The position numbers and the translations under genes were made by a program. Shown one piece after another: positions 22,408 through 35,200 of a stretch of 64,000 bases of DNA. The DNA is from Melieria omissa (Eukaryota; Arthropoda; Insecta; Diptera; Ulidiidae): the NCBI GenBank assembly GCA_963971225.1, contig OZ020267.1:120397891-120461890 (forward strand). The letters are read 5' to 3'. Position 1 is the stretch's first letter. Every line of letters begins with the position of its first letter. Under the pieces are notes generated by a model, which was given only the letters and a program-made list of their open reading frames with translations, was not told the DNA's origin and made no database searches.

Positions 22408-23210
22408 GGCGGCCGCAGCAAGCGCCACCGGCACAATCATCATCATCACCAACACCACCACACCACCAACCAACCACCACAGCACCTTAGCAATCGCAAT
22501 CGAAAACAATCCGAACTAACTGGCACTCGGCGCCGGCGAGCGCCATCCACACTTAATAACAGCAAATAAATGTCTTCGAAATTAGATGTGAACTATTTAG
22601 CTTAAATATTCAATTACCGAGCGGTCAGTGGAAATTCTTCCAAACCATTTTCACGTTTCACACTTTTGAGATACACAAAACGCACAAAATTTACATTCAA
22701 GCAAATTTGCCAACAATAAAACAAAGGCGGAAACCAATCGTAGTTAAATTGCAAATCGCTTAAGGCATGGAACGATTTTTAAGAAACAACTTAATATTTA
22801 CAATATGAATGTGTCACTTTTTACCATAATTTGTAAGTTCGTTGGAAGTAAGAATTTATTCTACAAGTATTTTGTATGTAATTTATGTATTTACAATATT
22901 TATACAGTCTCTTACATTCTCATACATACACGTCGTACACACGCACCCGCCAGCGCACCCTCCCGCGTGCGCGGCGGTCAATTGTAATGTAATTTTTAAT
23001 TTAATATTTGTATTATTTGAAGCCGCAGCAAGGCAGCTCGTTTTTCCATCCGTATTTTTATATTACGAAGCAACTCTGAAAGTATTTTCAATTTATACAC
23101 AACATAATTACGCATATTGTATCATGTAAAATAATAAGGAGCAGGAGACGATGAGAGGCAACTAAACAATTGTAAACGAATTTTTTTATTTCAATAAAAA
23201 CCTTTACAAA
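22408..23210 (+). terminator. Fas3: Fas3 3' end: UTR and poly(A) signals for tail D
   Basis: Three AATAAA signals follow the tail D stop, at 22,565-22,570, 22,715-22,720 and 23,193-23,198. The last (TTTCAATAAAAACC) is followed by a T/G-containing stretch and is my choice for the end of the gene. The segment 22,430-22,490 is rich in CAT and CAC repeats. Confidence 0.55.
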
Positions 23211-23603
23211 GTATTTAAGAACATTGAAGTCTTTCATTTTGCGAAGCCAACAAAGCGATCCTCTTTTGTGGGGAAACGTATGGAGTCATCGGCGAGTATG
23301 GGAATCAAACGAAATTGCGCTACATCCTCCACTGCGACGCTGTGTCTCACAGTAGTAGACTACAGTACTTTCTAATCTAGTCTACAAGTATGCAGGACTT
23401 TCGGCTTGAATAGAATTGGAACTTCTGCTTACTTAGGCCTATATGGCCCAGTGTTCAACACTGTGCAACACTGCTTTCTCAAAACGTGTTATCACACACT
23501 TTTCAAACGGATGGGGCTAGAAAGTTGGTGGAGGAACGCAGTTTTTCTTTCATACTTTGAGGTTTTGCCATAACTGGCCAAAGGCGCACTTGTGCGTTTC
23601 TTA
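23211..23603. other. Intergenic stretch, nothing recognised
   Basis: About 390 bases between the presumed Fas3 end and a Tc1-type element. No motif, repeat or reading frame worth naming. Confidence 0.5.
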
Positions 23604-24685
23604 CAGTGGGTGGTCAAGCAATTAGCACACTTACGAAAAATCTAAATTTGCATGTTTAAGTGGATGTAAGACGTACTTAAATAGTTCCCAAACACTTTTT
23701 GTTTTCTCACACAGTATTTCTAATGGTATTTGTGAGGTTATGTGCCGTGGGTGAGCACGAAAACGGGACTTTATTAGCAGCAGTATTAAATTGAACATTT
23801 GTTGCAAATCTGTTATAATGAAGTGTGCATTCGAATCGTGAAATCATTATGAGAAAACCGTGAATTTTTGGGAACAAAACAAAAAGATAAACGATTTATT
23901 GAAAAATACTCGCATTAAGGCTGGGTTTTAAGTATTTTGGAACGGTGTATTAAACAAATATCTGTTGATGAAAAGTATGATGAAAAACACTGTACAATTC
24001 ACTTTAAAAATATCTTCTTATATGGCGTTCCAACTGACGACTTAAACGTGTTTAATGTGTTTAAACAAGTTAAACGAACAAAATCAGTTCGAAAACCTGT
24101 TTATTCGCATGCAATTATTGTTGGAAATTAAACGTGTCAAACCATTTAATATGTTTTGAAACGAGTTTAACGCAAGGTTGCATCCAAAAGCTTTCTATGA
24201 AAAAGCTTTCTTACCAACAAAACGCAGAAACACATCCCTTGAAATTCAGCTGTCATTTCATCAAAACAAAACCAAACAAAAATTTAAAATTTGAAAATTT
24301 TGAAATGAATGGAAATAAACGTTTTGCTCGCACTGCTTTCATTCCATTCATCGCCTTTTTATGGCAGCTGACTACAAGTCATCTAATATTTGGACGAAGT
24401 TGAGTATGTTGCCGTGGATTGTGAAATATAAGTTCACAAAAATATTTATTTGTTGTTTGTAAACAAACAGCTGTCAAATTAAACTTCATTGAGCGGTCTG
24501 GACGGTTGTGTTCTACAAAAAGCTCTTTTCACTTAAACTAGTTTAAATTTGTCAGTTTGAACGCCATATTATTTGTTCTGAAATAAAAATATAATTTAAT
24601 TCAAAAAATAAAATTTTAAGAGTCTGTTTTAAACATAAAAAGCGTTTGATTGCTTGAAGCGTGCTAATTGCTTGACCACCCACTG
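23604..24685. mobile_element. Tc1-type element with CAGT ends, no transposase seen
   Basis: The ends are inverted repeats: CAGTGGGTGGTCAAGCAATT then AGCAC at the left, and the exact reverse complement at the right (GTGCTAATTGCTTGACCACC then CACTG), at least 25 bp without mismatch. TA lies immediately outside both ends (23,602-23,603 and 24,686-24,687), the target duplication of the Tc1/mariner superfamily. CAGTG starts are usual in Tc1-like elements. The 1082-base interior has only short frames (longest 89 codons) without a recognisable DDE domain, so this is a non-autonomous or decayed copy. Confidence 0.8.
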
Positions 24686-24687
24686 TA

Positions 24688-25903
24688 TAATTCGCATTTG
24701 CTTCATGTGACTTGCGATAGAAGAAGACAAAAACAGCTCACGGAAAACTTTTCATAATTAATTACGAACACTAATATACTTGGCTCATACTTATTTTATT
24801 TCATTATATGGAAATTTATTTTTAAAAATCTTTTAAGTAAAGGTTGGCCCTAACCCTTCGTTAAGCTTCTTTAAATTTAAATGTGAATTCAAATGCATTT
24901 AAAACATCTTTCTTCACACATACATATACGTATGGATATAAGCAATGGCGCACATAAACCCCAAACACACCGTCCCAAATATAATAAGTGCTGGTGAGTA
25001 ATATGGTTTCAAATGGCATTGGGCGCAGAAGTTGTACGCACAACCTCTCCCTTCCTTATGAAATTCTGTGTACGCTACTGTTGGTTAATAAAAATTGGCT
25101 GCTTTTTTCGCTTGGCTATTTTTTTGTTTTGTTTTCTTGATGATTTTTTCAAAGAAGTTCTACACGATTAATGGTGTAGCGATGTAACATGTAACGAACT
25201 TTATTTTGCTCGCACAGTTTTCGTTTCGTTTTCTTTTTTACATGATTACAATTTGAAAACTTTTCTAGAAGAATCTGGTCAGCAAAATTTTGATGAAGTG
25301 GCATCCATGTCGATGCGTACTTAACGCAGCGTCCTGACATTTTCTTGTGACATGCCAACATTTTTCAAACTCCTTTCAGTTCTGAAGTTTCTTAAAAATT
25401 TCCCACTGATTTCTCTACACTAGTAAGCCACCTTCAGGTCGATTGGGCGGTTTCTTCGCACAGACATTCAACTACAAAACAAACAATAAATTCAAAATGT
25501 GTAGTTGAGGGCATTTAATTAAAAACAAGAAACAATTCATGCAAAACGTCTGCATAGATGGACACACCAAGTGCAGCTCCCAGCAGCTGAATTCGTTTGC
25601 AACAAACTTCGCCGGTCATTCCGCAAAATGAAATCTGAAATTTGCAGAAGCAAATGACGCAGCGGAGCAGAGCTGGTGGAAATGTAGGTGGTGCACGTGT
25701 TCGGCGCAGAGACGACTGCGGTCTGTGCCAAATATTCGCAGCATTTGCGGAAAATGCCGCAAAAAGCTACAAAAAGGTGGAACAATGTTGTGAATAATTT
25801 GCGGTCAGTAAAAAAGCGCCACTGATTTATGGTGTTTAAAATTAATTTAAACTTACTGTTTTGAATAATGCGAACAGCACGCTGACACCCAAAACTCGAA
25901 AAC
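24688..25903. other. Intergenic stretch
   Basis: AT-rich sequence without recognised genes. A moderately GC-richer block with several CTG and CAGCAG words lies at 25,540-25,780. Nothing else can be supported. Confidence 0.5.
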
Positions 25904-25910
25904 TATAAAA
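25904..25910 (+). promoter_or_regulatory. Candidate TATA box
   Basis: TATAAAA in CTATAAAAAG, followed four bases later by the E-box CACGTG (25,914-25,919). A start site would be expected near 25,935. It is of interest because a well-placed ATG and a donor follow (next entry). Confidence 0.4.
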
Positions 25911-25989
25911 AGTCACGTGTGAGCTTAAGTGGATAGCTGTGCACAAATACAACTACAAACTAGCTGCGTAAAGTGTTATTTCAACAAAA

Positions 25990-26002
25990 ATGAATTGTTT
26001 AG
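25990..26002 (+). CDS. Candidate four-codon first exon of an unidentified gene
   Basis: Downstream of the TATA box lies CAACAAAAATG, a good fly start context (A at -3). The frame reads M-N-C-L plus one base and then GTAAAT, a fair donor, phase 1. A TATA promoter, short leader and intron within the first few codons is the usual layout of insect cuticle-protein and similar secreted-protein genes. I could not find a matching second exon in the window, so this may be an orphan, a relic, or chance. A mariner sits 177 bases further on, inside what would be the intron. Confidence 0.25.
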
Positions 26003-26179
26003 GTAAATGCAATCTATTCGTTTCTTTAGAGAAATCGACATTATGCACTTTTAACTACTTAGAAATGATTTTTAAGTCAAATGGTTTAAAATTAGTTTAA
26101 TTAGGATGAAATTGGAATAAAAAGTTGCAATTAATTGGAAATAAATTTAACTGAAATTTCAATAAATTGATTTTAAATA

Positions 26180-27422
26180 TTGGATGAGTGCATAAGTTCG
26201 TGCCCGATTTTACTAGGTGGCGTTTCAATCGTTCACGGCTGGTACTCATGACTGAAAAGTATACTTGTTGTAATTCTTTGTAAAGGCGACAAATCAAACT
26301 TTAAGTTAAGCGTCAAATCATTTTGATTTGTTTGAGTTTGCTTGTTGGAAAAGCGCATAGAAAATGGATAACGAAAACGAACATTACCGTCATATTATGT
26401 TATACGAGTTTCGGAAGGGAAAAACTGTTGGCGCCGCAACGAAAGCTATTCAAGCAGTTTATTTGGACCGTGCACCAGCGCTTCGCACAGTAAAGAAATG
26501 GTTTGCCAAATTTAGAGTTGGTGATTTTGATCTCAAAGACCAAACTCGCGCTGGACGGCCTTCCGACTTTGACGACGACGTTATTCGCACTCTTGTTGAG
26601 AACGTTGAAAACAATTCACGCATTTCAACGGAAGAGGTTGCCCAAGAACTGAACGTCAACAAATCAACTGCATTTCGTCATTTAAAAAAGGTTGGGTACA
26701 CTTTGAAGCCAACAACAGCCATTTCTTTGCTTCGACGTATCTAAACTGAGCCTTTTCTGGATCGGTTTGTGACAGGTGACGAGAAATGGATTCTGTACAA
26801 CAATGTCCAACGAAAACGAACATGGAAACAGGCTCACGGGAAGGCGGAACCGGTCTCCAAAGGTGGATTGCATCCAATGAAGGTATTGCTGTGTGTTTGG
26901 TGGGATATCGGAGGAGTGATATATTTTGAGCTCTTGCCCGTTGGCGAAATGATTACCGCGAATAAGTATTGTCAGCAATTGGCCCAATTAAAGAAAGCAA
27001 TTGAAGAAAATCGTCCGATTTTGGCCAATCGCAAAGGAGTCCTCTTCCACCACAACAACGCCAGACCACATGTTGCAAAACCGACTTTGTCCAAACTGAA
27101 GCAGATGAACTGGGAAATCATGTCGCATCCTCCATATTCACCAGACATCGCGCCTTCTGATTACCACTTATTCCAATCATTGCAGAACAATTTGAATGGA
27201 AAAAGATTTAAAACCGTGGACGTCGTTAAAAACCACCTTGTCCTCTTTTAACGAAAAAACGCGTGATTTTTATGAATCCGGCAGCGGTAAGTGGGTTGAT
27301 CGTAGGGAGTGGATTGCCGAACATAATGGCGAATACATAATTGATTAATAAAGATTTTGTTTTGAAAAATTTAAATTTGAGTTTTGACTTCAAATCGGGC
27401 ACGAACTTATGCACTCATCCAA
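26180..27422 (+). mobile_element. Mariner element with perfect terminal repeats, transposase broken
   Basis: A 1243-base mariner. The ends are a perfect 31-bp inverted repeat beginning TTGGATGAGTGCATAAGTTC and ending CCCGATTT, and TA is duplicated outside (26,178-26,179 and 27,423-27,424). It carries one plus-strand transposase frame, described separately. The full-length size and intact ends mean it could still be moved by a related transposase. It sits in DNA rich in GAAATT-like words, probably old simple sequence. Confidence 0.95.
26364..27349 (+). pseudogene. Mariner transposase pseudogene (D,D34D family)
   Basis: The transposase starts MDNENEHYRHIMLYEFRKGK and shows the N-terminal helix-turn-helix and the linker RAGRPSDFDD. 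Damage is visible at four places. About 20 residues appear to be missing after KKVGYTLKP. TAA at 26,742-26,744 stops the frame just before EPFLDRF. The first catalytic Asp is present in VTGDEKW, but the second is replaced in HHNNARPH (family: H-x-D-N-A-R-P-H), D to N. A one-base frameshift near 27,245 moves the C-terminus (FNEKTRDFYESGSGKW) to another frame. The third Asp (IAPSDYHLF) is present, with 34 residues between positions two and three. The protein is certainly inactive. Confidence 0.93.
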
Positions 27423-27424
27423 TA

Positions 27425-30400
27425 TAAATGAGATTCGAAACAAATATATTTATAAACGGAATGAATTCGGATGAAATGATGTAAATTATACTGAAATTGA
27501 CATTCAAGTAAAATGGAAACAATTAAACTGAAATTGAAATGAAATTTAAATAAGATGTAAAGTGATATTAGATTGAATTTGAAATCAAATTCAAGCGATC
27601 TTTGAATAAAGCTGAAATAGACTTGAAATTTTATTTATTTCCAAGAAAATTGAAACGATGGAAATCGATTATTTTGCAATAAATACAAGTGGAATGGAAT
27701 TAAAAGGTAATTAAAAATAGATTCGCAGTTTTTTCAAAATCAAATTAGTATCAATTAAATGAAATTTAAGTTACATTGCATTTATTTAAAATTTTTTATT
27801 TTATTTTTTCGAACAAACGCGCAAGGGATGACCCCTATTACTGCGAAGCCTTGCATTGGTTCAGGAAGAAATATAAAAGTTAAGAGATAGGGTTAAGAGT
27901 GAATGAAGGTGGAGAGAGCGATTTGAAATTTTACTGGGTCTCAAAAAAGTTACACAAACCCCCCCCCCCCCCAAACCAAATCTATTGTATACTTTCATAT
28001 ATCAAAGTACTAGCAAGGCCCCGCGGTTTAGCACGCAAGTTAAAAGTCATTGGACCTAAGGTTTTCATATAAAACTGTATGGGCGACGCTACGCCCCTTT
28101 TATTCAATGCCTAATGCATTCGTCCAGTCGAAGGGTGCGACCCAGTTTCATGGATGTGCAACTTACAGTTCTGAATTTATGCGGGAAATTCAAATCACAA
28201 ATCTTGTGCCACGCCCCTCAAATTTTTCCAGTAGAATTAAATATCTATGGGACGACTTATGTATAATCCTGAAGCTATTTCACATTACAAATTCTCCCTG
28301 TCGAAGGGCATGTCCAAGTCATAAGTGTGTGCCAGATATCATTGATGTGTGATCTGAGTTCCAAAATTATTCAAAACATTTGTGCTGCTTAAAAAGTGCC
28401 ACGCCTTTAGCTTATGAAAATTTATCAGTGAAACGACACACTTAAACGGTGGCCCTGTACCACATTTTCATTAAACGCTCATACATTTATCGTATATATC
28501 TTATATATACATATATTAGCAGTCGGTGTGTAGCGCATGTATTTTTGTTTTTATCAGCACATAAAAGAAAATACATCTAAGCTTATTTAAGAGAAGCTCA
28601 AGCTTTGTTATGCGACTTTATTTGATCATTGCTTCGATAACTATTCGCAATAAAGCTTGTTGTGTTTATTTACATTGTTATGGGAAAAATCAACAATTCC
28701 GAAACTTTAATGCCAGTTAAAAGTTCCTCACAGTATGAAAATATATTTTGAAGAGCAGCCAGCTCAACCACACTGTGGACACGCGCATCTAAACACAAAC
28801 ACACACACACGCACACACATGTGAGCAGTCGCGTCCTAGCGTCGAGTAAAAACGCAATCGTGCAAGCGCAGAAATACTATACAATAAATGCGCAGCAGAT
28901 ACAAGTAGAAATAAATGTATAAATACCTTCAATAATACAGCACAGTTGTGCGCTCGCGCATAGGTATGTAAGCGTATTGCACATACACACGAGCGCGCGT
29001 GCATATATACATAAATAAAAGATATTAAATTGTTCACTAGGCACGTAATTCAATAAAACAGCTTTTGAATTTCAATTTCGCAATCAATTTCGGAGCGTGT
29101 GGCTTCGTTCTCCGGTTGAGTTGGATCTCGCAGCAGTGCGCTGCGCTATGTGCCATTGCTGTTGGTGTTGCTGTTGTTGCCACCTCCCGGCCCAGCCCGC
29201 TCCGACCCGGCCCTGTTCGTTGCGCATTGCTGTCGCGCTACTGCATGCAGTGCCGGCTGTGCCTTTAAAGCTGCCAAAAGGGGTTTAATCTTTTGTACCT
29301 ACATCACGCTTCGCGCCCGCCAGCCGTCAGCGGCCGCTCTGGCAATGGCCAACAACAACAAAGCAACAAAATCGCAGCCGATTTTTATGAAGAAACTCAT
29401 AAAACATCTCGCAAGTCGTGCCGCAGCGCATCGCAGCGCGCCGAATCGATTTTAACTGTCGCTATCCCTCCCCGCCACCGAGCCGTATTCAGTCGAACCG
29501 GGTGTAAGCATACAATTTCATTATTTCGATGTGAAATCAGATTTTTTTCATTTAATACACCATCCGCAGGAAGCACAAATGCGACTACGCTGCTCCAATG
29601 CTGCACAACAACACGCAATACAGAACAAGCGCCAATAGCGACACACACACCCACACACACACTGACGCCCAGAACACGCAGGCTTCATTTCGATGCTGTC
29701 GCTCAGCCTCGAGGTCGCCCTCTGCTTTCTTTCACTTTTTTCCATCCGCGCGGGTGAATGAGTGTGTGTGTGCATTTGCGTTTGTATCACATTGAACGGG
29801 CGCTGTACGGCAGATCCTTTCGGTCTGAATGTTTGTATTAAGCATAAATATCAATTGAACATGATTTATCCTTTGATAAGTGTAACGCAATGTAGCGCTT
29901 TCGAATTTCCATCACCACTGCCGCAGCCGACTCGATCGTTGGTGGCCGCGTTGCTGCTGCTGTCGTTGTTGATGCGGATGTTGATGTTGCTTTGCAGCCA
30001 TTATTGCTTTGTTGTCGTACTGCTGCCGCTGCAATGGCTTTGTACGTGTTGTTGCTGCCATGTCGCCGCGTCGCGTCGAGCCCAGGCATGAGGTGGCGCG
30101 ATGGCGCAGCGCTCACACATCGATAAAAGATTCCCTTTATCGCTGTCATTTTAAATCACAAATGCTACACATTCCAACATAAAGGATTATGTGCGTGTAT
30201 CACATTAATGTCACCATGTTTCGCATTTCGATCTGATGAATTGCTTATGTGTGCTATATGTATGTACGTATATGCATACATATTTTGTAATGGGTTGACC
30301 AAAACTAGTTTTCAACGATATCTCAACATTTATCGATTTTTTTTTTAATTTACTATAGTTTATTTAAAATTTACTAGTACCTAATTATTTTTCGTTTGGT

Positions 30401-31763
30401 TATAAATTTCAATAATTATAATGAATTATTCTGAAATGAAATATTCATTCTCCACTGATCTCCACTCTAAGTGTCTAACGATCAGCAAGCTTCTACTTAA
30501 AAAACACTTTGTTTTCCTTGAAATAAGTTCGTGAATTGACTTCAGGCATCTGTAACAAAGTGTAAAATTTTGCGATTTAAACCACAGTCGAAGAAAAAAT
30601 TATTATGATTTTTTTCAGGAACATGGCTTTTTGTTCTACTTTTGTGTGTCTTGATCTTTTTAAAACGAATTTAAATATAGAGGGTTTTCTTCAGCAGCTG
30701 CGGCTGGATATTGAACTTTTATGCGTGTTGAATCTTCATATAATAAATTTATAAACTATTTTTAGTTATGCGTATCAATAAAACTGCTTAAGAGAAAAAC
30801 TTCGTGCATACAAGAAACTTCGTATGAAATCAAACCACACAGTACTTATCGGCCTTAATGTTTTCGCAAATTGAGACTAACTCAAAGTTATTAATTCCCG
30901 TGTAACTCCACTAAACAAAAAACCAGGGTCTTGCTTTACCTTTTCAGACCGTGGACACACACACAAATGCGGGTGTTTTCGCACAGGAGAAACAGTTAGT
31001 TGAACCCAAGGTTAATGTTTTCTTCTATGATAAATTTGCGAAAATATTTGAATGCAAAAGAGATTTATAAAAAATAGTTTTCTAAAATGATCTGCTTAAT
31101 GTTTTCGAGATAAGTTCATGTTTCAGAAACCTCGAAACTGAAGCTCTGGTCTTTTAAGTTCTGCCGCCTTTCCAATTTTTCCACGCCCGTTTCATTGCAC
31201 CTGCGACCATACAATCCAAAAAGAATTAGAAAAAATAATTTTATTAGAACTTTCCAGCCTCGTCCGTGGTAGCTCTCAGCATTACTGTCACTACAGCATA
31301 TCGTAAATTCACTTTTTTCATCAAAATTCAGCCATCAAGCCAAAATTTAGCCATCGTTTTTTGTAGTCTCCCAACTGCATTTCAAAGACACTTCCCGTTA
31401 TGACCCTCAACTCCTTTCGAAATGTTTGCTTTTTGGATGTAACGAAGTCACACGAGGTCAGATCTGATTAACACGTTAGTGGATTCATCAATCGATATTT
31501 TTGGCTTTTGATTCGGTCACAATTCAGCACTCTCGATGCATTAACGTCTTGTAAAATCATCCATTTATTCTTCTTCTTCTTTTATGTTTACATCTGTCCA
31601 GCCATGAACTTTGACCTCATTCAACTTTAAACTCTTGAACAAGTTCTACACACGGGCAAAGGTTTTCGGTTCGTCATTTATCCAAATCTGAATACTTTTT
31701 CTTTTTTGCATATCAAACTCGTAGACGCCTGTCTCACCACTTGTTCTAATGCGAAGCTTAAGT
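27425..31763. other. Gene-free stretch with old repeats
   Basis: 27,425-27,800 is low-complexity and rich in GAAATT and AAATTTAA. A run of 14 C follows at 27,959. 28,015-28,420 has several GCCACGCCC/GACGCTACGCCCC-type words and resembles a decayed dispersed repeat. 28,780-30,120 is GC-richer, with CA runs and CTG/TTG-rich parts. 30,290-31,700 is AT-rich. Reading frames of up to 154 codons at 29,050-30,090 overlap each other in several frames and look like chance. Confidence 0.5.
27959..27972. repeat. Homopolymer C14
   Basis: Fourteen consecutive C, flanked by ACAAA and AAACC. It may be an assembly-sensitive site. Confidence 0.95.
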
Positions 31764-32246
31764 CAGTGTTGCCAGATTAGGAGATTTCCTCCTAGATTTA
31801 GGAGATCCTTGACCTTTTAGGATAATTTTTAGGTGAAAGAATTGTTTAGGAGAAAATTTAGAAGATTTTGATGGTGATACACTTGACATCATTTGTGGCA
31901 CTGAAGCCTTGAATATTGAAAGATAAAGTGTCTAATTTAATTCAATTAATTGTTATGCTTTAAAGTGTTTAATTTATGCAATGAATAAAAAAAGTTCAAT
32001 GTTTATCTAATTTTTTAGAATTTTTTTGTTTGCGTTAAGTTGTTGTTAAGCTGAAACTGAATGAATAAAAAGGCTGCAATAAAAAAAAGAAATATGTTTT
32101 TATTTTTCATGAGCAGTCATTCCTTAGTTAAAAGTGACAAAAATTAATTTTAAAAAAAGTTAGGAAATTTTTTTAAGTTTTAGGAGGAAATTTAATTTTT
32201 TTTTCAAAACTTATGAGAAAGTAATTTCAGGTATCTGGCAACACTG
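31764..32246. mobile_element. hAT-like MITE
   Basis: The ends are CAGTGTTGCCAGAT (31,764-31,777) and its exact reverse complement ATCTGGCAACACTG (32,233-32,246). The eight bases outside are GCTTAAGT on the left and GCTAAAGT on the right, an 8-bp target duplication with one difference, as hAT elements make. A sub-terminal TTAGGAG word is repeated in direct and inverted form near both ends. The 483-base interior is AT-rich with no transposase. Non-autonomous. Confidence 0.82.
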
Positions 32247-35200
32247 GCTAAAGTGTGGAATCGGAACTGTTGCGATCCAGCACATCTAAGAGAACTGCAA
32301 ACGGTGCTGTTTTCGAGGGAAGTTTGGCCAATAATCGTTATGCAGAACATTAGTCGACAGATTCAATCAGCTCAAACTGACCGATTGCGCACATGTCTGG
32401 CGTAAGTAACAACAGTGATATGAAATTGCGAGGCGTTACTCTTTTGTTTTTAATAAATACCTACGATTAGACAATACACATGTTTGTTTTTAGCTTGATC
32501 GGGCGAAGAAATCGATTTCATTGAATTTTTTTTATTTCACTGTTTCCGCTTTCCCTCGGGGTGCGAAATGTACAACAATTTTCGAATTCAACTAAAAATA
32601 CTTCTTTCGGAGTATCTTTTTAAAATCGAAGGGAAAACCCCCGTTTAACATAATTGATCGAAATTGAGAAATAATGATATTGATATTGGCTATAGGCGGA
32701 CTTTGACTCTTTGACTTTGGCTTTTACTTGAATCTTTAATTAACTTCTTATATCGTTCTACAAAAGATAACACTTCAGTGCACTATCAAAGTTGGGCAAG
32801 TTCGCCATCTTTTGAACTTGTCGTTGCTTTTAGTTGACAAGTGAAGATCAACCCAAACGCGCTTCAATCGTTTCAACAATCTTCTTAATTAGACGCCAAA
32901 AGAAAAGGCGCATGCCACTCCGCAGTTGCTTGATACGCGTTCAATCAGGAAATTGTAAACCGATTTCAAACTTCACTGTTGCCTGACCTGCAGTGGGATA
33001 GCAACAGGCCCTCGGTCGGAAAGCGTAAAGCGATATGAAGACATTCGAACGAAACAGTTTGCCATAATCGAGAGCGTCGCCGCTGACATCGTCGGCACAA
33101 ACACTCAACTCACATGTGGACACTTCGGAATAATCGCGTTGCAATGGCAGCCTCGCAGTGTGAGTTCGCCCAGGACGCACACGTGCTCATTGGCCGTGCG
33201 ATCACGTGCGCCATTAAACGAAAGTGTCAAACGTCGGCATGCCGGACGTCAACTGTCGCTGTTATGATGAAGTTTTCAGTTTCGCGCACCCGACGGGAAG
33301 GAGCCCGCAACTGCACAGTGCGGCCAGTACACCGACGCGGCCAGTCGTGCGCACACATGCACGAGTTCATTGGAAGCGGCCGAAGCGTATCGTCAGCAGC
33401 GACGACGACAAAGTGCACGCTGAGTCCAGGATTGCCGCCAATGGCCCTGGGGGAAGCATTTGCGCTGTTAGCGACTCTAATAGCACAAACGTGTCATGGA
33501 CGACGACATTGCAGCGGTCCGAGTACGCTGAGGCCGTCAATTTAATTTAGATTTAAATTGGCAGTCTTTGGCCAACTAACGCCAGCAACAACACCGAGTT
33601 CAGTGACCCAAGCGGAAGTGCGCGCCGCAAACGTGCAGTGGTCCAAAAAACGTGCGGCGCTACAATGGAATCAATCGATTTGAGAATTTGAGGCTCGCCT
33701 CAAATTTGAATATTATGGAAATAAGGTTGGCGCCTGCACCGCGAATCCTTTCGGGCACACGTCTTCGGCTCGCTGTTGCTGTGTCATAAAAGCTTTTATT
33801 ACCTCTTTTCCGATAATTTAATGATCAGGCCTCATTCGATTGGGTCCACCTCAGACCGACGTCACGCAGCGGCGTTTGATTTATATTTATTGGGCGCATG
33901 TATTGCATTAAATAAATTACCGTTATTACGGAATTTCCGGCAAACGCATATTTAAACGCTTTGTCACCATCGATGACGATGCGGATAAAGCGACGAATAG
34001 GCAGTCAGACTGGGCCGGCAGAGTTTTTCATAACTGAATCGACCATGAATACGACAACAGGAAGAAAAAGAAAAATAGAATAAAATGGCAAAGTGTGCTG
34101 GCGCGTTTGGCTTAGAGATTTGTTTGCCTTACGTAACGCAACATCATTTCTCATACGCCACTGTCAACAGCTCCCCGAGGAGTCTTTGCTGGTGCCGCCG
34201 AAGCCATAAATGAGCTCAAGCATTGTACTTCCTGCTGCTGCTTTTGCCTCGTTCGGCTTTTATTGCTTCTGGTTGTTGTTACTCTTGTCGTGGTTGTTAT
34301 TTTGCGTAGGTGTGCTCATTTATTTAGCCGTGAGCGCATACCGAAAGCACGTTGAGTTCGAAGAGAGCAGGGGGTGCCGAAGTCAATGCCACACTTGAGC
34401 TGCAGAGCACGCGGCTGGGTTCCGTCTTCCGTCCAATTTGTATCTTTCGTCATGATGCATGGCATCGCTAATGTACGCCGCGCGTTACTGCAGTGCCACG
34501 CACTCGTCCTACGCTTGGACAATAGCTGCCTGGGCACCTCCATTTGTCTTCCGTCTCCAGCCTGGCTCGGCTTTTATCGCTTCGCCGAATTCAATTCATC
34601 ACCAAACGAGCGAGAGATCTCTAAAAATTTGCGTTCAAGCGAACCGTTGGGCATCCTCGGGCCACTTCACACCACACACACACACACACGCGCGCACGCC
34701 CAACTAGGAAGAAGGCGTTTCCACCGAGTCATGCCAGCTGCCGCTTCATTTGGTGCAGCCATAGTTGCTGCGCTCGTTACTTTGTTGTTGTTATTGTGGA
34801 TAATGCCTCATCACCTGACGGGTGTCCCGTAAACAATAACAACGGCCGCCATGCGAAAAGCACAGCGCGCCAACTACTGGCAAATGTTGACAAATATTTT
34901 CGGCGCTCGGTGCAAAACACAGCGGCCCGTGACAGCAATGACGGTGTCATCGTCAGACAGTGGCCAGGCGCAGACCCTGGCAACCGACACTGCTCACCTG
35001 CCGGCTTGCGTTGAGCCTCGGCAGGTTGCGGGCAGTTGAAACGTGGCTCATGTCCAGTCAAATTGCAAAGTAATGAAATGACGACGATGTAAATTTTTCA
35101 CTTCCATTAATTAAGATCAACACAAGGGGGCCGTTCCCGTGGCAATGTGGCCGATGATGCGCGCAGCCTTGGCCGACTCCTCGCAGGTAGCGTCGCGCTG

